Below, in pieces: positions 54,396-63,690 of a stretch of 64,000 nt of DNA. Position 1 is the first letter of the stretch, and each line of letters starts with the position of its first letter. The DNA is from Indolivaga alginatilytica (GTDB lineage Bacteria > Bacteroidota > Bacteroidia > Bacteroidales > Dysgonomonadaceae): positions 51,264-115,263 of the forward strand of contig NZ_QICL01000015.1 in the NCBI RefSeq assembly GCF_003201355.1, read 5' to 3'. Position numbers and translations under genes: made by a program. The notes below the pieces were generated by a model. That model searched no databases and was not told the origin of the DNA. It worked only from the letters and a program-made list of their open reading frames with translations.

Positions 54396-54485
54396 GGTCT
54401 CAGACCTATCTATTGCTTTGGTAAGTATAAAACCAAGCACTTGCTTTTTTATGAATATACTATTAAATAGTTTACATTACTTAAT
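54394..54485 (+). repeat. Dispersed palindromic repeat, copy L (forward, hmuU to hmuV)
   Basis: AAGGTCTCAGACCTA at 54394-54408, CTATTGCTTTGGTAAGTATA, AAACCAAGCAC, ATATACTATTAAATAGTTTAC, ACTTAAT. It spans exactly from stop codon to next ATG. Confidence 0.8.
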
Positions 54486-54821
54486 ATGAGAAAACGACAA
54501 AGAAGAACAAGTAAGTTTTCGAAAGAAGAGGATACCGATCCATTAAGTGTGATAGTTAATCTTTTCGATGTAGCGATGGTATTTGCCGTAGCCCTTATGG
54601 TGGCAATGGTGATGCACATGAATATGACCGAAGTTTTTACACAGCAAGATTATACGATTGTAAAAAATCCGGGAAAAGATAATATGGAAATTATTACCAA
54701 AGAGGGTAATAAGATCAATAAATATACACCTTCGGAGGAACAAAGCTCAGGATCTAAAGGTAAAAAAGTGGGCATTGCCTACGAATTAGAGAATGGAGAG
54801 ATTATTTATGTGCCTGAATAA
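54486..54821 (+). CDS. hmuV: DUF2149 protein HmuV (ExbD-like partner)
   Basis: 111 aa. A basic N-terminus, one helix (about 21-45: NLFDVAMVFAVALMVAMVM, with an aspartate in the membrane as in ExbD/MotB), and a soluble periplasmic tail. The DPLSVIVNLFDVAMVF pattern is that of DUF2149. It is probably the stator or ion-channel partner of HmuU. Last gene of the operon; a bidirectional terminator follows. Confidence 0.85.
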   Translation: MRKRQRRTSKFSKEEDTDPLSVIVNLFDVAMVFAVALMVAMVMHMNMTEVFTQQDYTIVKNPGKDNMEIITKEGNKINKYTPSEEQSSGSKGKKVGIAYELENGEIIYVPE

Positions 54822-54850
54822 TCAGCATTAAAATAAGATTCATATAGAAT

Positions 54851-54887
54851 CAAAAAGGAGAACAATATTGATTGTTCTCCTTTTTGA
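54851..54887. terminator. Bidirectional terminator, hmu operon / pyrF
   Basis: Stem CAAAAAGGAGAACAAT / ATTGTTCTCCTTTTTG. Confidence 0.88.
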
Positions 54888-54917
54888 TATATTGGAATAA
54901 AAGTATAAATGCTTTTA

Positions 54918-55742
54918 TTATATAATAGCTTGTAGATATTTAGCCATTTCTGTTTGCACTTTTTTAGCTTCTATAGATGCTGCACTAGCAAAGCTCTCGC
55001 TACTGTCAGCATAAATAATGGCACGAGATGAATTTACTAATAAACCACACTCTTTATTCATACCATATTTTACCACCTCTTCCAAAGAACCGCCTTGTGC
55101 ACCTACTCCCGGAACAAGTAAAAAGTGATTAGGAGCATGTTTACGTATATCAGCAAACATCGAACCTTGAGTTGCACCCACTACGTACATTAATTGCTCG
55201 TCGGTACCCCATTCCTGAGATTTCTTTAAAACCTTCTCAAAAAGCTTTTCTCCATTAGCATCTTCTACTAATTGAAAATCTTGTGATCCTTTATTAGAAG
55301 TTAGAGCAAGAAGGATTACCCATTTTTTAGGATAGTTTAAAAAAGGGCTAACGCTGTCTTCTCCCATATATGGAGCAACAGTTATAGCAGTCGCTTTTAG
55401 ATGTTCGAAAGCCGATTTAGCATACATTTCAGATGTATTGCCAATGTCTCCACGTTTAGCATCCAAAATGATAAATTGATCGGGATATTTAGTACGGATA
55501 TATTCAATTGTTTTTTCTAATGCCCAAAGTCCTTTTGTTCCAAGGCTTTCATAAAAAGCAGTGTTGGGTTTGTATGCAACACAGTAGCGAGCAGTTGCAT
55601 CTACAATTGCTTTATTAAAAGCATATATAGGATCTTCTTCTTCATATAAGTGCTCGGGAATTTTTTTAAAGTCAGTGTCAAGTCCTACACAAAGAAAAGA
55701 TTGCTTTCTCTTTATATTTTCAAAAAGTTCTTGTTTTGTCAT
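54918..55742 (-). CDS. pyrF: Orotidine 5'-phosphate decarboxylase
   Basis: 274 aa, the longer (type 2) bacterial form. [17 protein letters not shown] (about 16), catalytic [21 protein letters not shown] (about 93, with the Asp-Lys-Asp set), and [16 protein letters not shown] (about 212) are visible. It makes UMP from OMP, the last step of pyrimidine synthesis. It lies 16 bases after prfA and is co-transcribed with it, a pairing I have seen in Bacteroidales. Confidence 0.95.
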   Translation of the reverse strand: MTKQELFENIKRKQSFLCVGLDTDFKKIPEHLYEEEDPIYAFNKAIVDATARYCVAYKPNTAFYESLGTKGLWALEKTIEYIRTKYPDQFIILDAKRGDIGNTSEMYAKSAFEHLKATAITVAPYMGEDSVSPFLNYPKKWVILLALTSNKGSQDFQLVEDANGEKLFEKVLKKSQEWGTDEQLMYVVGATQGSMFADIRKHAPNHFLLVPGVGAQGGSLEEVVKYGMNKECGLLVNSSRAIIYADSSESFASAASIEAKKVQTEMAKYLQAII

Positions 55743-55758
55743 GAGTATTTGTCTGTTT

Positions 55759-56844
55759 TTATAATTCGCTTTCTTTTAATCGCTCCGCATTTTCAGCAAT
55801 TATAAGTTGATCTATAATCTGTTGAATGTCGCCATCCATAATTGCAGAAAGATTATATAGTGTCAAGTTTATTCTATGATCTGTAACACGACCTTGTGGA
55901 TAGTTATAAGTTCTGATTTTGGCAGAACGGTCACCGGTAGAAACCATTGTTTTTCTTTTGGAAGCTACCTCATCCATATATTTTTGGTATTCCATATTGT
56001 AGATACGAGAACGTAACTCGACTAATGCTTTAGCTCTGTTTTTTAGCTGAGATTTTTCATCCTGACATTGTACTGTTACTCCTGTTGGAATGTGTACCAT
56101 TCGTACAGCCGAATAGGTTGTATTTACTGATTGACCTCCATTTCCAGAAGCACAAAAAGTATCTACACGTATGTCTGATTCTTTTATTTCTACGTCAAAT
56201 TCTTCAGCTTCGGGTAATACTGCAACTGTTGAGGCTGAGGTATGTACACGACCTTGTGTTTCTGTTGCGGGAACGCGTTGTACACGATGTACACCTGATT
56301 CATACTTGAGAATACCATATACACCTTCGCCTGAAACTGTAAATATAATTTCTTTAAAACCACCGGAAGTGCCCTCAGTACAGCTGGTCACTTCGGTTTT
56401 CCATCCTTTATTTTCGCAGTATTTCTGATACATTCTATAAAGGTCTCCTGCAAAAATAGCAGCTTCGTCTCCACCTGTTCCTCCGCGAATTTCAACAATT
56501 GCGTCTTTATTATCTTGTGGGTCGGCAGGAACCAATAATATTTTGATTTCTTCTTCTAATATAGGTAATCTGGTATTGCTTAGTTCCAGCTCTTCTTTTG
56601 CCATTTCTCTAAGCTCACTGTCTGATTCTTTATCAAGTATATTTCTAGCTTCTGAAATGCTGGTTAGTACTTGTATATATTCTTTTCTTGCATTAGCAAT
56701 TTTTTCAAGGTCACGATATTCTTTATTCAACTTTACATACCGTTTCATATCGGATATGACATTCGGGTCGGTAATTAATTTACCGATTTCCTCGAAACGT
56801 ATAACTAAAGCATCTAATTTATCTAGTAATGAATGTTGACTCAT
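55759..56844 (-). CDS. prfA: Peptide chain release factor 1
   Basis: 361 aa. The GGQ motif lies in [12 protein letters not shown] (about 234), catalysing peptidyl-tRNA hydrolysis. The codon-recognition tripeptide PAT in VPATETQGR (about 191) identifies RF1 (UAA/UAG) rather than RF2. No programmed frameshift is present, as expected for RF1. It has its own putative promoter; the whole leader is repeat copy M. Confidence 0.97.
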   Translation of the reverse strand: MSQHSLLDKLDALVIRFEEIGKLITDPNVISDMKRYVKLNKEYRDLEKIANARKEYIQVLTSISEARNILDKESDSELREMAKEELELSNTRLPILEEEIKILLVPADPQDNKDAIVEIRGGTGGDEAAIFAGDLYRMYQKYCENKGWKTEVTSCTEGTSGGFKEIIFTVSGEGVYGILKYESGVHRVQRVPATETQGRVHTSASTVAVLPEAEEFDVEIKESDIRVDTFCASGNGGQSVNTTYSAVRMVHIPTGVTVQCQDEKSQLKNRAKALVELRSRIYNMEYQKYMDEVASKRKTMVSTGDRSAKIRTYNYPQGRVTDHRINLTLYNLSAIMDGDIQQIIDQLIIAENAERLKESEL

Positions 56845-56853
56845 GTTCTGTTT

Positions 56854-56946
56854 TTAAGTAGATGAAAGTATTTAATGATATACTTTCTAATCATAACTAT
56901 CTATTGTTTTTTTGCTAACTAAAGCAATAAAAAGGTCTGAGACCTT
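56854..56946 (-). repeat. Dispersed palindromic repeat, copy M (full length, prfA leader)
   Basis: Minus reading: TTAAGGTCTCAGACCTTTTT, ATTGCTTTAGTTAGC, AACAATAGATAGTTATGA, then GAAAGTAT / ATACTTTC as a second inverted repeat (56863-56886), CATCTACTTA. The best complete copy; starts within about ten bases of the predicted transcript start. Confidence 0.85.
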
Positions 56947-56957
56947 AATTTGAAGAT

Positions 56958-56965
56958 GCAAAGAT
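56958..56965 (-). promoter_or_regulatory. Putative -7 box for prfA-pyrF
   Basis: Minus-strand TATCTTTG followed by CATC. Confidence 0.55.
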
Positions 56966-57053
56966 AAGAAAAAGCACTTTATTTCAGGAGTCTTTTTATA
57001 CTTCTCTGAAATTCTATTGATTATATATTATATTCATGAATAATGCCAAGCAA

Positions 57054-57219
57054 GATTTGAAAAGTTCTACCATAAATACTCATAAGTTACAAAAAGTAAA
57101 CAATGAAGGTTACAAAAGTAACCGGAAAAGGCTTATAAGTGTCACTTTTATGATTTTATTAAGTGTTTGTATATCAGCGATAAATAATTAAAAATATAAC
57201 AAAAGTAACACTTTTGATA
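57054..57219 (-). repeat. GTTAC-rich dispersed repeat, copy 2
   Basis: Minus reading: AAAAGTGTTACTTTTGTTA, GCTGATATAC, AAAAGTGACACTT, GGTTACTTTTGTAACCTT, ATTGTTTACTTTTTGTAACT, ATGAGTATTTATGGTAGAAC, TTTTCAAAT. Same block order as 33825-33995. Confidence 0.85.
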
Positions 57220-57356
57220 CAAGTTTCATTTTCTCTGATTTCTGTATCCTGATCACTGTTTATTGATAGATAAACTTAACCACTGATTCGCATTACTTAC
57301 AAAAATATCAAATCTTCTTAGGAATAGAGATTAGAACGTGTTAAATCTTTCGCAAA

Positions 57357-57396
57357 CAAAAAAACCTCTTTCAGAATAATCCTAAAGAGGTTTTTT
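57357..57396 (-). terminator. Terminator of the POT transporter operon
   Basis: Stem AACCTCTTT / AAAGAGGTT flanked by A- and T-runs. Confidence 0.85.
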
Positions 57397-57429
57397 ACAT
57401 ATTTTTTATTAAGGAAAAGTTTTCTGTTT

Positions 57430-59157
57430 CTATACAACCCCTTCCATTAACTTAACTAATTTTTTACTCAAAAAGAATAATATAACTGATGCAATACCCG
57501 CCATAAAGACAAATAACATAAAGAAATCGTACAGATTAGAAATCTGATAACCTAAAAAACTCTTTGGATTCTCTATTTGCTGTTTTTCCAGTTCTATTCT
57601 CACCTGCCCTTTTAATTCAGGATTTTCTATTTTTGAGAATACTATCTTATCAAAAGGAATTGTTTGTTTAGCTTCGGGCTCAACTTTAGCAGTTTCGGCA
57701 CTTGCAAAATTTTCAGGTAATAACTGCAATGTATATTTAGCTTCAGCATTTTTCACGGCGGCAATTTCAATTAATGCTTCGGGATAATATCCACTCAACA
57801 TTCCTGCAAATTTATTGGCTGTAGCATTACTCAAAAACCACACACCCATCAACAACGACGCAAATTTAAGTGGTGCCAATTTATTTACCATCGACAAACC
57901 GATTGGGGACAAACATAACTCTCCGAATGTATGTATAGTATATAAACTTAGCAACCATATCATACTAACCTTTACACCAGGCTCCAAACCTTTTACTCCA
58001 AATGCTATAATAAGATATCCGATAGCCAAAAGGAAAAGACCGATCGATTGTTTATAAGGCGATGCAGGTTCGGCTCCTCTCTTATTAAGAAATCCCCACA
58101 ACACAACAAATAAAGGAGCAAAAACAACTATTGCAATAGCATTTACCGATTGAAAAGCAGATGTAGGAATAGTCCAACCAAAAATCGATCTATTGGTTTG
58201 TTCCTCCGCAAAATAAGTCAATGAAGCACCGGCTTGTTCAAAAGCCGACCAGAAAAATATAACGAAGAAGGCTACAATATAAATAACCCATATTCTGTTC
58301 TTTTCAATTTTCGTGAGACTAGGATCAGATATAATAAATCCGGGCATGGCAATTGTCAACGAAAATATAAAGGCTCCAATCAAGTCTTTATCCAACAAAA
58401 AGTAGAAAGCAACTAAAAGTACAAACCATATAGCTCCCCACATTCCAATAACTTTCTTGGATACGGAAGCCTTCTTTTCACCAAGAATATCTGTTGAAGC
58501 TTTCTTTAAATCTGGTTTCCCGCCAATTTGTCCACCATCGGGACTCAATAAATATTTATCTTTAAACACCAGAAATACAACTACACTAATCAACATACCT
58601 ATACAGGCAAGTAAAAATCCCCATTTAAAATCAGCAGGATGTCCTGTATCTCCAAATATACCGCAAAGCCAAGGAGCGATAAAAGCACCCAGATTTATCC
58701 CCATATAAAAGATAGTAAATGCAGAGTCTACCCTTTTATCACCTTCGGGATATAACTGCCCTACCATTGTTGAAATATTCGGTTTGAAAAAACCATTCCC
58801 GAAAATTAAAGCCGTAAGTCCCACAAGCATAAGCGTAGTAGCCAAACTTACATTCTCGAAAAAACATCCTGACAGAAACATAAAAAATTGACCGACAGCC
58901 ATAATTAAGCCCCCCACAACAATCGACTTCCTGTTACCCCAATATCGGTCTGCTATATAACCTCCAATAAGTGGAGTTAGATATACAAGTCCGGTATAAC
59001 TGCCATATATCTGTGCCCCGTAAGCTTTATCAAAGAGCAAAGCTTTTGTCATATAAAGGACAAACAAAGCCCTCATGCCATAATAACTGAAACGTTCCCA
59101 CATTTCGGTAACAAAAAGAAGATATAACCCCTTCGGATGTCCTGTGTTGGTTGCCAT
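57430..59157 (-). CDS. Proton-dependent oligopeptide transporter (POT/PTR2 family)
   Basis: 575 aa, about 12-14 helices of the major facilitator fold. Family motifs: EMWERFSYYGMRAL (ExxERF, about 14), GGYIADRYWGNRK (about 64), GNGFFKPNISTMVG (about 119), FYMGINLGAF (about 148). It has a longer insert near the C-terminus (about 470-535) before the final helices. It takes up di- and tripeptides with protons across the inner membrane. Second gene of a tandem pair; the upstream paralogue ends 17 bases before it. Confidence 0.92.
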   Translation of the reverse strand: MATNTGHPKGLYLLFVTEMWERFSYYGMRALFVLYMTKALLFDKAYGAQIYGSYTGLVYLTPLIGGYIADRYWGNRKSIVVGGLIMAVGQFFMFLSGCFFENVSLATTLMLVGLTALIFGNGFFKPNISTMVGQLYPEGDKRVDSAFTIFYMGINLGAFIAPWLCGIFGDTGHPADFKWGFLLACIGMLISVVVFLVFKDKYLLSPDGGQIGGKPDLKKASTDILGEKKASVSKKVIGMWGAIWFVLLVAFYFLLDKDLIGAFIFSLTIAMPGFIISDPSLTKIEKNRIWVIYIVAFFVIFFWSAFEQAGASLTYFAEEQTNRSIFGWTIPTSAFQSVNAIAIVVFAPLFVVLWGFLNKRGAEPASPYKQSIGLFLLAIGYLIIAFGVKGLEPGVKVSMIWLLSLYTIHTFGELCLSPIGLSMVNKLAPLKFASLLMGVWFLSNATANKFAGMLSGYYPEALIEIAAVKNAEAKYTLQLLPENFASAETAKVEPEAKQTIPFDKIVFSKIENPELKGQVRIELEKQQIENPKSFLGYQISNLYDFFMLFVFMAGIASVILFFLSKKLVKLMEGVV

Positions 59158-59174
59158 AATTAATTTTTGATCTA

Positions 59175-60698
59175 TTATTTTACTTCTTGCATTAATTTCC
59201 TAACGATTGGAGAAATAATCAAAACAATAACTCCTACAATCAAAGCATAGATAGCCAGTTGTTGATATCCTCCTGTATACGATAACAGTTTTTCCATTAG
59301 CGAAGCATGTTCATTAGGATTAGATATTCCTGCACCTATAATACCTGCTAAATACTGCCCGTAAGCACTAGCTAAGAACCATAATCCCATCATCATCCCT
59401 GATAAATGTTTAGGTGATAAGCTGGTTATCATAGATAAACCGATTGGAGACAAACACAATTCGGCTAATGTCATAACAAAATATGCACTTGCAAATATAT
59501 TCAGCGACGTTTGTCCACTTTCATCTGCAAATAGACGAGTACCGTATAGAATAAAGAATGAACCTCCTAAAAGTAAAAAGCTAATACCAAATTTAACTAC
59601 AGTATTTGGCTCAATCTTTTTCTTATTCAACCAAACCCATAACAAACCCAATAAAGGACTAAACAGGATAACAAAAAGTGCATTTGCTCCATTATTTACA
59701 ATATTGGGATCAATATGGAAAAAAGTAAGAGAACTTCGCAAATTTTCATTAGCAAAAAGAGCCAGAGAACCTCCTGCCTGCTCGAAAAACGCGAAAAACA
59801 CAATTGATAGAAGAATTAATATCAATGCTGCCATAAGCTTCTTACGAGCTTCTTTTGTTGTTGTTTTAAACAATTGATAAAAGAAATAAAATAAAGCGGC
59901 AGGACCGATTGTATACATAAAAAGATCCGTATACTGAGTATTTTGGATCATTATATATATTAACGGAATTGTTAGCAATGCTATAATATATACATAAAGC
60001 TCTTTCAGTTTTCTTTTGCTTGGAGCCAAATCTTTTAGCGGACTATCGCCAATAGGACCAAGATGCTTTTTAGTAAGCGTAAATGTGATTAAGCCCAAAA
60101 CCATAACAGCACCTGCAGCCAGAAAGGCATAACTCCACGAGTATCCTTTTCCTAACCAAACACAGATTGCTCCTCCAAAGAACGCACCTACATTTATGCC
60201 AGAATAAAACATACTGAATCCGGCTTCTTTCCTTACATCACCATCTTTATACAGGTAACCCACCATAGAAGATATATTCGGCTTAAAAAATCCTGTACCT
60301 ACTACAGACAATGTAATACCTATATAAAAAAGATCGTGAGGTGCGATTGCTATCAACACATTACCCACGATCATCATTATTGCTCCAAATGTCAGAGATT
60401 TCTTAAATCCTAATATCTTATCGGCGAAAATACCTCCCAGAAAAGTAAAAGCATATACAAATGCCTGTATTGCCCCATATTTAAGATTGGCTTCCTTAGC
60501 ATGTAGGGACAATTGATCAACCATAAAAATAGTAAGAATACCACGCATCCCATAAAAACAGAAGCGCTCCCACATTTCTACGGTAAATAAATACCACAGT
60601 TGTTTAGGATACTTACCCTCAAAATTTTGAATTTGATCTAAGGTTAACTCTGCGGATTTTCCTTCAGAATTGGAGTTCTCTGGTTCAGATGATTTCAT
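59175..60698 (-). CDS. Proton-dependent oligopeptide transporter (POT/PTR2 family), paralogue
   Basis: 507 aa, same architecture: EMWERFCFYGMRGI (about 40), GGIFADKILGFKK (about 86), GTGFFKPNISSMVGYL (about 137), SLSPKHLSGMMMGLWFL (about 428). It has an extra polar N-terminus of about 30 residues (NSEGKSAELTLDQIQ) and lacks the paralogue's C-terminal insert. Same fold and mechanism as its neighbour but clearly diverged, so substrate ranges probably differ. The leader holds degenerate repeat copy N and a TACTTTTG promoter. Confidence 0.92.
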   Translation of the reverse strand: MKSSEPENSNSEGKSAELTLDQIQNFEGKYPKQLWYLFTVEMWERFCFYGMRGILTIFMVDQLSLHAKEANLKYGAIQAFVYAFTFLGGIFADKILGFKKSLTFGAIMMIVGNVLIAIAPHDLFYIGITLSVVGTGFFKPNISSMVGYLYKDGDVRKEAGFSMFYSGINVGAFFGGAICVWLGKGYSWSYAFLAAGAVMVLGLITFTLTKKHLGPIGDSPLKDLAPSKRKLKELYVYIIALLTIPLIYIMIQNTQYTDLFMYTIGPAALFYFFYQLFKTTTKEARKKLMAALILILLSIVFFAFFEQAGGSLALFANENLRSSLTFFHIDPNIVNNGANALFVILFSPLLGLLWVWLNKKKIEPNTVVKFGISFLLLGGSFFILYGTRLFADESGQTSLNIFASAYFVMTLAELCLSPIGLSMITSLSPKHLSGMMMGLWFLASAYGQYLAGIIGAGISNPNEHASLMEKLLSYTGGYQQLAIYALIVGVIVLIISPIVRKLMQEVK

Positions 60699-60710
60699 TA
60701 TATAATGATA

Positions 60711-60800
60711 AGTAATCGAAAGTATTTAATGATATATTTTATAAGCATAATTAGCTTTAGTCATTGTACTTACCAAAGTAATAAATAACTCTGCGTGCTT
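60711..60800 (-). repeat. Dispersed palindromic repeat, copy N (degenerate, POT operon leader)
   Basis: Minus reading: GCACGCAGAGTTATTTATTA, CTTTGGTAAGTACAATGA, AATTATGCTTATAAA, TATCATTAAATACTTTCG, TTACTTAT. The terminal palindrome has decayed but the arm is well kept. Confidence 0.7.
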
Positions 60801-61152
60801 AAATGCTTATTTATATGACAAAAGTAAAAAAAATAATTGTATTCAATCTCATTTTGACGTGTATTATACTATTTCACGATTTATAGTCAAGATGCTAATA
60901 CTTTGTATTTATGAATCATTCTTTTAATTTATTATAAACATATAGTATTCAAAAGAATTATATCTTTACCCTAGATTTAGAGCCATATATGAAGAATTAC
61001 TTAAAAAAATCAAAATAAAAGCACTTATCGGACAAATAAACTTTATGGCACCATTTTTGTTTGATAATAAAGGAAGTCAATACTACAAGCACTGGTTGAA
61101 TACTGGTATAAAATGTAGATAGTAGAAAACATCGAATAAAGGTAAAAAGATT
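60801..61152. other. Divergent intergenic region, POT operon / clpC
   Basis: Gene-free and AT-rich. It holds the POT promoter and an unassigned clpC leader; no known heat-shock operator (CIRCE) is seen. Confidence 0.5.
60819..60846 (-). promoter_or_regulatory. Putative promoter of the POT operon
   Basis: Minus strand: TTG at 60846-60844, 17 bases, TACTTTTG at 60826-60819. Confidence 0.6.
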
Positions 61153-63690
61153 ATGGAAAATAATTTCTCACAAAGAGTTCGCAAGATCATGAACTATAGC
61201 CGTGAAGAAGCCGGACGTCTCCAAAACTCACATCTGGGACCTGAACATTTGATGCTTGGTATTCTTAGAAACGGGGAAGGATTGGCCATACAGGCATTAA
61301 GTGACTCAGGAATAGATTTGGATGATCTCAAATTAGATATCGACAGACATATCATAGAACATCAAGATATGTCTGCAAGTAGTAACAATGAAATTGTATT
61401 AACAAAAGGAACTGAAAAGATACTTAAACTAAGTATTCTGGAAGCTCGGTTGACTAAGAGTAAAGAAACCGATTCGGAACATTTACTTCTAGCCATATTG
61501 AAAGACAGTGATAATATTGCTGCCAGAGTTTTAGAAAATCAGAACTTTAATTACGCAGGAGCATTTATGTATATTAAGAATTTAGACGAAAACACAGATA
61601 ATGATTTGTCTCCTAAAATGGGAGCAGATTTTACCGATGATGACGATGATGATCCGACAGAAGGTGCGTCATATCAAAATGTGAATACACAACAACCGCG
61701 TCAGTCATCCGATACACCTGTATTAGATAACTTCGGCTCAGACATGACTAAAGCCGCTCTCGAAAACAAACTTGACCCTATTGTGGGTAGAGATAAAGAA
61801 ATCGAAAGACTGGCTCAAATATTGAGTCGCCGTAAAAAGAATAACCCTATATTAATAGGAGAACCCGGTGTTGGAAAATCGGCAATAGTAGAAGGATTGG
61901 CTTTGCGCATTACTCAGAAGAAAGTCTCGCGTGTATTATTCGACAAACGGGTAATATCATTAGATATGGCTTCTGTGGTTGCAGGTACCAAATACAGAGG
62001 ACAATTTGAAGAACGTATCAAAGCCATTTTGAACGAACTTTCTAAAAATCCTCATATAATTCTATTTATTGATGAAATTCATACTATTGTAGGGGCTGGA
62101 GGAGCTACAGGCTCACTTGATGCAGCTAATATGTTGAAACCGGCTCTGGCTAGAGGTGAAATACAATGTATTGGTGCTACAACTTTGGATGAATACAGAA
62201 AGAATATCGAAAAAGACGGAGCTTTGGAAAGACGTTTCCAGAAAGTAATGGTAGAACCCACTACTGCAGAGGAAACTCTTCAAATCTTGAGAAACATCAA
62301 AGAAAAATACGAAGAGCATCACAATGTAAAATATACAGATGAAGCTTTGGAAGCGTGCGTCAAATTGACAGACCGATACATTACAGACCGTAATTTTCCG
62401 GACAAGGCTATTGATGCTTTAGACGAAGCCGGTTCGAGAATGCATTTAGCTAATATAAATGTACCTCCTGTAATAGAGGAAATCGAAAATGAGTTGAAAG
62501 ATGTAGTTGACCAGAAAACAAATGCAGTAAAAGCTCAAAAATATGAACTTGCTGCAAGTTTCAGGGATAAACAACGTCAATTATTACTTCAACTGGAACA
62601 AGAGGAAACCAATTGGGAAAAGCAACTGAAAGAACAACCACAAATTGTGGATGACGAAAAAGTGGCAGAGGTTGTTTCCATGATATCGGGTATACCCGTA
62701 CAACGAATAGCTGAAGCCGAAGGTTTGAAACTATTAGGAATGAAGGGAACACTTAAGTCTGTAGTTGTGGGACAAGACAATGCTATCGATAAAATAGTAA
62801 AAGCTATACAACGCAATCGTGTAGGATTGAAGGACCCTAATAAACCAATCGGTACATTTATGTTCCTTGGACCAACAGGTGTAGGTAAAACTCACTTAGC
62901 TAAAAAAATAGCAGAACAACTATTCGATTCTGCCGATGCTTTGATTCGTATAGATATGAGCGAATACATGGAGAAATTCAACGTATCTCGTTTAGTTGGA
63001 GCGCCTCCCGGATACGTAGGCTATGAAGAAGGTGGATTGATGACCGAAAAAGTTCGTCGCAAACCTTATTCTGTAATTCTTTTAGATGAGATCGAAAAAG
63101 CTCACCCTGATGTATTCAATCTATTGCTGCAGGTACTTGACGAAGGTCACTTAACCGACAGCTTAGGTCATAAGGTTGACTTTAAGAATACAATTCTGAT
63201 AATGACATCTAATGTTGGAACACGTCAGTTGAAAGATTTTGGCAAAGGAGTTGGTTTCAGTGCAGGAGCAGTTCAGGGAGACATAAACAACGAGTACTCA
63301 CGAGGTATTCTTCAAAAAGCTTTGAATAAATCATTCTCGCCTGAGTTTATCAATCGTATTGATGATATTGTAATATTCGACCAACTTAACAAAGAATCGA
63401 TCAACAAGATTATTGATATTGATATGTCGGATTTCTACAAACGAATATTTGCATTGGGATATACTCTTGAGGTAACGAATGAAGCTAAAGACTTTATTGC
63501 TGAGAAAGGATACGACGCACAATTTGGAGCAAGACCTCTAAAACGTGCCATCCAAACTTATCTCGAAGATGAAATCGCTGAACTTATCTTGTCCGGTGCA
63601 CTTCAACAAGGAGATGTAATTGAGGCAATATTGGATAAAGAAGGAGAAAAGCTCAAAGTTGAGCCCAAAAGAAAAGAAGTTACAGTGTAA
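61153..63690 (+). CDS. clpC: ATP-dependent Clp protease ATP-binding subunit ClpC
   Basis: 845 aa Hsp100 unfoldase. Two N-terminal Clp repeats (about 1-150) and an acidic linker (TDDDDDDP, about 161) come first. D1 ATPase follows with Walker [10 protein letters not shown] (about 237) and Walker B LFIDEIH. A short middle domain with a UVR-like helix ([13 protein letters not shown], about 465) marks ClpC rather than ClpB. D2 has GPTGVGKTH (about 573) and [12 protein letters not shown]. It unfolds proteins for ClpP; ClpP is not in this window. Monocistronic with a terminator. Confidence 0.95.
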   Translation: MENNFSQRVRKIMNYSREEAGRLQNSHLGPEHLMLGILRNGEGLAIQALSDSGIDLDDLKLDIDRHIIEHQDMSASSNNEIVLTKGTEKILKLSILEARLTKSKETDSEHLLLAILKDSDNIAARVLENQNFNYAGAFMYIKNLDENTDNDLSPKMGADFTDDDDDDPTEGASYQNVNTQQPRQSSDTPVLDNFGSDMTKAALENKLDPIVGRDKEIERLAQILSRRKKNNPILIGEPGVGKSAIVEGLALRITQKKVSRVLFDKRVISLDMASVVAGTKYRGQFEERIKAILNELSKNPHIILFIDEIHTIVGAGGATGSLDAANMLKPALARGEIQCIGATTLDEYRKNIEKDGALERRFQKVMVEPTTAEETLQILRNIKEKYEEHHNVKYTDEALEACVKLTDRYITDRNFPDKAIDALDEAGSRMHLANINVPPVIEEIENELKDVVDQKTNAVKAQKYELAASFRDKQRQLLLQLEQEETNWEKQLKEQPQIVDDEKVAEVVSMISGIPVQRIAEAEGLKLLGMKGTLKSVVVGQDNAIDKIVKAIQRNRVGLKDPNKPIGTFMFLGPTGVGKTHLAKKIAEQLFDSADALIRIDMSEYMEKFNVSRLVGAPPGYVGYEEGGLMTEKVRRKPYSVILLDEIEKAHPDVFNLLLQVLDEGHLTDSLGHKVDFKNTILIMTSNVGTRQLKDFGKGVGFSAGAVQGDINNEYSRGILQKALNKSFSPEFINRIDDIVIFDQLNKESINKIIDIDMSDFYKRIFALGYTLEVTNEAKDFIAEKGYDAQFGARPLKRAIQTYLEDEIAELILSGALQQGDVIEAILDKEGEKLKVEPKRKEVTV

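Noticed and set aside
828..56946. CRISPR-like array from the repeated palindromes
   Set aside because: Copies are kilobases apart, in both orientations, with no regular spacers and no cas genes.
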